A DNA stretch of 25,124 nt from Lachnospiraceae bacterium (GTDB taxonomy: Bacteria; Bacillota; Clostridia; Lachnospirales; Lachnospiraceae), in NCBI GenBank assembly GCA_004556655.1, contig SFGF01000080.1:1-25124 (forward strand). The letters are read 5' to 3'. Made by a program: the position numbers and the translations under genes. Below are positions 21,156-25,124 of the stretch, one piece after another (position 1 is the stretch's first letter; each line of letters opens with the position of its first letter). The notes beneath the pieces were generated by a model. The model searched no databases. It was not told where the DNA came from and saw only the letters and a list, made by a program, of their open reading frames with translations.

Positions 21156-22090
21156 GATTCAATTTTAGATTCGAAACATTTTCTCTGAAAAAAATCAACA
21201 AAGTTCTGTGCAGTTGAGGACAATTTGCGGTCTTTCAGATAGCAAAGCGATATTTGCGAATAAATCCGGGGTGTGATATCAATGGATACCCACGGTGCGT
21301 CCGGAGAATAGACAGCTTTTTCCGGCGGAGCCGTATGCCAGTTCATCAGAAGTGCTACATAAGAACCGGCACTTACCATGTCAAAAATACTCTCTAGTCG
21401 ATGGCTGGTGAAAGCGATCTTTGGAATAATGTTGGCGGACTGGCAGGCATCCACACACAGATCATACATCAGGGAAGGATTTTTGATGAAGCAGAAAGTT
21501 TCATCTTTCAGGCTGCGCAGAGAAAGTTCCTTTTCATTTGCCAGAGGATGTGCTTTCGGAAGCAATGCTACCATATGATCGCGGACATAAGGTATACGAA
21601 CTACTTTTTCATCATTCAGAAAATTTTTCTCAAAATTGAGTTTGCTTTCTCTTGTGAAAATCAGTTCACATTGTTTGTCGCAAAGCAGGTTCATCAGATT
21701 GTTGGCGTCATCTTCAATGATTTTCACCGTACTATCCGGATATTCATTCAAAAAAGAATTTAGTATTTTGGTAATGTTATACTGTGCCATCGAAGGAATA
21801 GTGCCCAGAGTTACTGCTCCCTTTTCTATATTTCGCATCTGAAGGAGCAGGGAAGAGTATTCGAATTCCATTCGGGCAATAGATTGGGCATAGGGAAGAA
21901 AAGCCTCTCCGTAATTGGTTAATTCCACACGGCGTGTGGTTCTCTTGAAGAGAGGAACACCCAGATCATTTTCCAGGATTTTAATATGCTTGGAAAGGGT
22001 AGACTGGTTCATATAGAGACGCTCAGACGCTTCCCAGAAATTTTTTACTTCTGCAAGTACTGTAAATTCTTTGATATAAATGGTATTCAT
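21152..22090 (-). CDS. LysR-family regulator
   Basis: A 312-residue regulator with the usual LysR layout. An N-terminal winged helix spans residues 1-60 (EFTVLAEVKNFWEASERLYM, NQSTLSKHIKILENDLGVPL, FKRTTRRVELT), followed by a linker helix and a two-lobed sensor domain starting at KGAVTLGTIPSM. Start is placed at the ATG complementing 22088-22090, with AAGGGGG upstream on the minus strand; an 11-residue longer frame from 22123 would cover that site. It is divergent from the GPH symporter gene and is therefore its probable activator. ATTAA (22136-22140) and TTAAT (22154-22158) in the shared region could be part of its binding site. Confidence 0.88.
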   Translation of the reverse strand: MNTIYIKEFTVLAEVKNFWEASERLYMNQSTLSKHIKILENDLGVPLFKRTTRRVELTNYGEAFLPYAQSIARMEFEYSSLLLQMRNIEKGAVTLGTIPSMAQYNITKILNSFLNEYPDSTVKIIEDDANNLMNLLCDKQCELIFTRESKLNFEKNFLNDEKVVRIPYVRDHMVALLPKAHPLANEKELSLRSLKDETFCFIKNPSLMYDLCVDACQSANIIPKIAFTSHRLESIFDMVSAGSYVALLMNWHTAPPEKAVYSPDAPWVSIDITPRIYSQISLCYLKDRKLSSTAQNFVDFFQRKCFESKIES

Positions 22091-22174
22091 TCTGCTTTCC
22101 CCCTTTTTTGCAGCAGTTTTCACCCTATTGTAATTATTAATTCCAACTTTGACTTAATCCTAGTGGAAATCGAA

Positions 22175-22203
22175 TTGTTTGTCAAGAGACCGGAATTTAT
22201 AAT
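22175..22203 (+). promoter_or_regulatory. Promoter candidate of the symporter gene
   Basis: TTGTTT (22175-22180), 17 nt, TATAAT (22198-22203). The weak -35 and perfect -10 suit an activator-dependent promoter such as a LysR target. The leader would be about 40 nt. Confidence 0.55.
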
Positions 22204-22250
22204 TACAGTATGTGAAATATCGTAACAATTGCGAAGGAGGAAATCTGGAA

Positions 22251-23600
22251 ATGAAGGAAAACCAACAAATCCCTATGTGGAAAAAGGTCTGTTATGGATG
22301 TGGGGCAGGCGGCGGCAATGTAATGAGTACATTGATGGCATCGTTTTTGCTTGCTTATTATACAGATACGGCATTGATCAGTGCAGTAGCAATCAGTACC
22401 ATGTTTGTGATCTGTCGTCTGCTTGACGGAGTGACCGATCTGGTAATGGGCGGTATCGTGGACAGAACAAATACGAAGCTGGGTAAAGCAAGACCTTGGC
22501 TGATCCTATCCGCACCGTTGATGTGCATCGGACTGATTCTTATTGTCAGTGTACCTCGGGGGTGGAGCGAGGCAATGAAACTTGTATATGCTTACTTCAC
22601 CTATATTTTCCTGAATTGTATCGTATATACAATTTTTGGTATTGCTCACAGTGCGCTTCTGGCCCGTATGACAAGAAATGATAAGGAGAGAAATACGACC
22701 AGTGTTGTTTCTTCTATCTGTAATAATGCTGTAGGGCTTGTAATCGGTACGACGATTACAGGGATGCAGTTCAAATTTGGCTGGACAGTTACCGGTATCA
22801 TTCTTGGAGTGACCGCAGGTGTTTTAATACTGATTCCGGGAATTACTATTTCAGAAATTGTTGGAATGAGTGAAGATGGCCAGATGGAGAAAAATGAAAG
22901 TCTGCCAATGAAGGAGCAACTTCCGGCAGTATTAAAAAATAAATATTTTTATCTGTCGCTGCTGATCGGAGCATTTACACTGCTCATGAATGCAAATGCC
23001 ATTGGTTCTCAGATTTTTTACTGTAATGTTGTTTTGGGAGAACCTATGTTTATGACCCAGCTAATGTCCATCGGACAACTTCCCGGTATCATTGTTTTAT
23101 TTTTTATGCCCTGGTTTTCCAATAAATTTTCAAAAAGAAATTTTATGTTGATTGGAGCAGGTTGTCTGATTATTGGTTTTGGAATTCTTGGTATAGCAGG
23201 AAACAGTCATTCTTTGATTCTGGCAGGAACGATTCTTCGATCCATTGGAGCAGGTCCTATGTTTGCCGGTGTTTATGCTCTGATTGCAGATGCCTGTGAC
23301 TATGGAGAGTGGAAGACAGGAATTCGTTCAGAAGGACTTTTGGCATCTTCTCAGTCTATAGGTTCCAAAATCGGTATCGGTTTCGGAAGTGCGCTCACCG
23401 GATGGATTCTTGCGTTTGCAGGCTATAATCCCAAGGAAATGATACAGTCAGAGACAGTGATCAATGCGATCAAATTTGATTTTTCATGGTTGGGACTGAT
23501 TATCAGCGTGGTATTATTTATCTGTGTATTGTTAATGGATGTGGAGAAATATATGCCGCAGATTCATGAAGCCCTCGGAAAAGAAGAAATCCGGGAGTAG
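22251..23600 (+). CDS. GPH-family sugar:cation symporter (MelB-like)
   Basis: A 449-residue membrane protein with twelve predicted helices, of the glycoside-pentoside-hexuronide:cation symporter family. The cation-site motif is visible as Asp59 and Asp63 (RLLDGVTDLVMGGIVDRT), followed by KARPWLI. The later DYGEWKTGIRSEG block is also family-typical. The sugar is unknown; no glycosidase lies next to it. ATG 22251 has AAGGAGG (22234-22240) upstream, and the earlier in-frame ATG at 22212 has none. It is divergent from the LysR gene. It could in principle take up free sugars released by other cells, but no link to the nan locus is shown. Confidence 0.87.
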   Translation: MKENQQIPMWKKVCYGCGAGGGNVMSTLMASFLLAYYTDTALISAVAISTMFVICRLLDGVTDLVMGGIVDRTNTKLGKARPWLILSAPLMCIGLILIVSVPRGWSEAMKLVYAYFTYIFLNCIVYTIFGIAHSALLARMTRNDKERNTTSVVSSICNNAVGLVIGTTITGMQFKFGWTVTGIILGVTAGVLILIPGITISEIVGMSEDGQMEKNESLPMKEQLPAVLKNKYFYLSLLIGAFTLLMNANAIGSQIFYCNVVLGEPMFMTQLMSIGQLPGIIVLFFMPWFSNKFSKRNFMLIGAGCLIIGFGILGIAGNSHSLILAGTILRSIGAGPMFAGVYALIADACDYGEWKTGIRSEGLLASSQSIGSKIGIGFGSALTGWILAFAGYNPKEMIQSETVINAIKFDFSWLGLIISVVLFICVLLMDVEKYMPQIHEALGKEEIRE

Positions 23601-23632
23601 GACAGGGGACAATTCAAATAGCTTTTCAGGAG

Positions 23633-23686
23633 CCAAAGGGACAGGTTTTGTGACTCATTTATGAATTACAGAACCTGTCCCTTTGG
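23633..23686. repeat. REP-like hairpin, family 1 (copy B)
   Basis: CCAAAGGGACAGGTT (23633-23647) and AACCTGTCCCTTTGG (23672-23686) are perfect 15-bp arms. The loop contains TGACTCATTTATGA, shared with the hairpin at 531-580. It lies just after the symporter gene; the short GGACAGGGGAC upstream (23600-23610) recalls family 2. It may serve as the symporter terminator, though no long T-run follows. Confidence 0.8.
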
Positions 23687-23766
23687 TTTGAAAAAAGTAG
23701 TGTTTAAATGATTATTTTAGTGTAAAATAATCATAATTACAGCAACTAAAATTGTGGAGGGATATG

Positions 23767-23958
23767 ATGTCTGAACGAGAAGAAAAATTTGAAGAAATGC
23801 TTCAAGCGATTCAAAAGGAATATGATGATACAGTAAGTAAAATGGAGAAGATGAAGGTAGAGGGAAAATCAAAGACAGTGACTTACAAGCAGCTTATGAG
23901 TACAAAGCTTATGCTGCAGAATATGCTTTCCAGATATGAAATCTATGGGCTGATGTAG
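23767..23958 (+). CDS. Small charged helical protein, function unknown
   Basis: A 63-residue protein rich in Glu, Lys and Met, predicted to be almost entirely helical and possibly a coiled coil (EREEKFEEMLQAIQKEYDDT, then SKMEKMKVEGKSKTVTYKQL and MSTKLMLQNMLSRYEIYGLM). GGAGG (23756-23760) lies 6 nt before ATG 23767; an ATG one codon earlier and a TTG at 23752 are less likely. It precedes the zinc-ribbon gene by 12 nt, so the two are likely co-transcribed. I do not recognise a family. Confidence 0.65.
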   Translation: MSEREEKFEEMLQAIQKEYDDTVSKMEKMKVEGKSKTVTYKQLMSTKLMLQNMLSRYEIYGLM

Positions 23959-23970
23959 GAGGGGTATAAG

Positions 23971-24186
23971 ATGAAAAATACACATTGTTGTCCAAAGTGC
24001 AATAGTACGGACATTATCAGAATAAAAGGCAAAGCCGGACCATATGGATCCGGAAACAACATTCAAATCGGGTGGTCAAATTTTTCAGCCGTATTGGTAC
24101 AGCGATATTTGTGCTGTAGGTGTGGGTATTCGGAAGAATGGATTGATAAAGAAGACATACAGAAATTAAAAGATAAATATCAATAG
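23971..24186 (+). CDS. Small zinc-ribbon protein
   Basis: A 71-residue protein with two cysteine pairs, CPKC (residues 7-10) and CCRC (48-51, in LCCRCGYSEEW), enclosing a Gly/Asn-rich middle. This forms a typical zinc ribbon, as seen in many uncharacterised Firmicutes proteins. AGGAGGGG lies 7 nt before the ATG. It is between the small helical protein and the EFR1 gene, 49 nt before the latter. A role in nucleic-acid or protein binding is possible but not shown. Confidence 0.75.
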   Translation: MKNTHCCPKCNSTDIIRIKGKAGPYGSGNNIQIGWSNFSAVLVQRYLCCRCGYSEEWIDKEDIQKLKDKYQ

Positions 24187-24235
24187 ACTGACATGTATTT
24201 CGTGAGAAGAATGTTGATTAGGAAGGTAGATAAAA

Positions 24236-24982
24236 ATGATTTTATATTTTTCAGGTACTGGGAACAGTGCTTATGTGGCGAGAAAAATAAGTGATGCTGT
24301 AAATGATGAGGTACAAAATCTTTTTGAACGATTGCGGTCTCATAATTATGAATCTATAATATCAGATCAGCCGTGGGTAGTGGTAACGCCTACATATGCG
24401 TGGAGAATTCCAGGAATTGTGTCTGATTGGCTGTCAAAAACAAGGCTGATCGGAAGCAGGAAAATATATTTTGTTATGACTTGCGGCGACAGTATTGGAA
24501 ATGCCGGTTTATATCTGAAAAGATTATGTAATACAATTGATATGAAATATATGGGATGTGCCCGTATTGTTATGCCGGAAAATTATATTGCTATGTTTAA
24601 AACACCGGAGCAGGAAGAAGCAAAACAAATAATCCGACAGGCGGCGCCTTCCATTAATGAAGTATGCGAAGCATTAAAAAGAAATATTCCCTTTGCAGAC
24701 AGTAAGGTGACTTTTGCTGGGAAATTATGCAGCGGAATCATCAATAAAGCATTTTATCCGATGTTCGTCCACGCCGATAAGTTTTCCGTGAAGAACACTT
24801 GTATATCCTGTAAAAAATGTGTGACATTATGTCCTATGGAAAATATCAGAATAAAAGATGGAAAGCCAATCTGGGGAAAATCATGTACACATTGTATGGC
24901 CTGTATCTGCCATTGTCCGGCAGAGGCAATTGAATATGGGAAACATTCCAGAGGATTGCCAAGATACGTCTGTCCGGAATGA
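24236..24982 (+). CDS. EFR1-family flavodoxin-ferredoxin
   Basis: A 248-residue redox protein. The N-terminal flavodoxin-like domain begins ILYFSGTGNSAYVARKI, where SGTGNS is the FMN phosphate loop, and includes VVVTPTYAWRIPG and FVMTCGDSIGNAG. The C-terminal ferredoxin domain has two 4Fe-4S motifs, with Cys at 189, 192, 195, 199 and at 217, 220, 223, 227. Such proteins shuttle electrons in anaerobes; partners are unknown. AGGAAGG lies upstream of the ATG. A decayed copy of its last 20 codons lies at 21062-21155. Confidence 0.88.
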   Translation: MILYFSGTGNSAYVARKISDAVNDEVQNLFERLRSHNYESIISDQPWVVVTPTYAWRIPGIVSDWLSKTRLIGSRKIYFVMTCGDSIGNAGLYLKRLCNTIDMKYMGCARIVMPENYIAMFKTPEQEEAKQIIRQAAPSINEVCEALKRNIPFADSKVTFAGKLCSGIINKAFYPMFVHADKFSVKNTCISCKKCVTLCPMENIRIKDGKPIWGKSCTHCMACICHCPAEAIEYGKHSRGLPRYVCPE

Positions 24983-24992
24983 GTCAGCAGCA

Positions 24993-25015
24993 GGACAGGT
25001 GACTGTCCCCTGTCC
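24993..25015. repeat. REP-like repeat, family 2 (copy B)
   Basis: Identical over 23 bp to 19414-19436. Here the flanks give arms CAGGACAG (24991-24998) and CTGTCCTG (25010-25017). No T-run follows, so it is less likely to terminate transcription than copy A. It lies 10 nt after the EFR1 stop. Confidence 0.75.
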
Positions 25016-25076
25016 TGAAAATAAGACAGGGTTGTTTCATGAAGAATAATTGATAATAATAAATACTGCATTTTTA

Positions 25077-25124
25077 CGAGGGATAGGGAAGCTATACATA
25101 TTTTCCATATCCCTCGACTTTTTT
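25077..25124 (+). terminator. Strong rho-independent terminator at the window end
   Basis: CGAGGGATA (25077-25085) pairs with TATCCCTCG (25108-25116); an inner GGAA/TTCC pair extends the stem, and a run of at least six Ts closes the window. It probably ends the small helical protein-zinc ribbon-EFR1 transcript. Confidence 0.85.

Noticed and set aside
1..25124. CRISPR array, tRNA, rRNA or known riboswitch
   Set aside because: No regularly spaced repeats, cloverleaf sequences, rRNA segments or familiar aptamer motifs were found by reading both strands.

Overview
The window looks like a chromosome segment of a low-GC, Gram-positive, spore-forming gut anaerobe, most likely a Lachnospiraceae (Clostridia). 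The pointers are strong AGGAGG-type ribosome sites, non-ATG starts, a spoIIID gene behind a textbook sigma-E promoter, an LplABC-type sugar importer without its own ATPase, and an EFR1-type flavodoxin-ferredoxin. The genus cannot be fixed from the sequence alone. No rRNA, tRNA, CRISPR array or intact insertion sequence was seen.

Left part (1-6.2 kb). A small arsenic/redox group comes first: an ArsR repressor, then a cysteine-rich thioredoxin-fold protein and a thioredoxin-type ArsC behind a promoter that carries two near-identical palindromes. A convergent XRE regulator lies between them, and its last codons are supplied by a REP-like hairpin. No arsenite efflux pump is present. A zinc alcohol/polyol dehydrogenase, a LacI-type sensor without its DNA-binding head, a C-terminally truncated HxlR regulator, an alpha/beta hydrolase and spoIIID follow.

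Centre (6.2-17.5 kb). This is a sialic acid catabolic locus. A divergent AraC regulator faces nanA, a ROK kinase (nanK), an RpiR regulator, nanE, two LplB/LplC-like permeases, a sialidase-like gene broken by a single-base frameshift, a lipoprotein substrate-binding protein, nanQ (YhcH family) and a full GH33 sialidase. Neither sialidase has a signal peptide. The layout therefore suggests that sialylated glycans are bound outside and imported by the ABC transporter, opened inside by the cytoplasmic sialidase, converted to the usable anomer by NanQ, cleaved by NanA to ManNAc and pyruvate, phosphorylated by NanK and epimerised by NanE to GlcNAc-6-P. NagA and NagB are not in the window. The main promoter is TTGAAA-17-TATAAT, with a 24-bp near-perfect palindrome upstream.

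Right part (17.5-25.1 kb). A MerR regulator with two C-terminal membrane helices is co-transcribed with a YbjQ-family protein and a YhfC-family intramembrane metalloprotease, behind a MerR-type 19-bp-spacer promoter. Then come an acyltransferase-3 membrane enzyme overlapping an XRE-AbrB fusion regulator, a divergent LysR/GPH-symporter pair, two small proteins (one charged and helical, one a zinc ribbon) and an EFR1 flavodoxin-ferredoxin. A decayed copy of the EFR1 tail sits 3.85 kb upstream, next to the LysR gene. Two families of dispersed GGGACAGG-type palindromes mark several gene boundaries.
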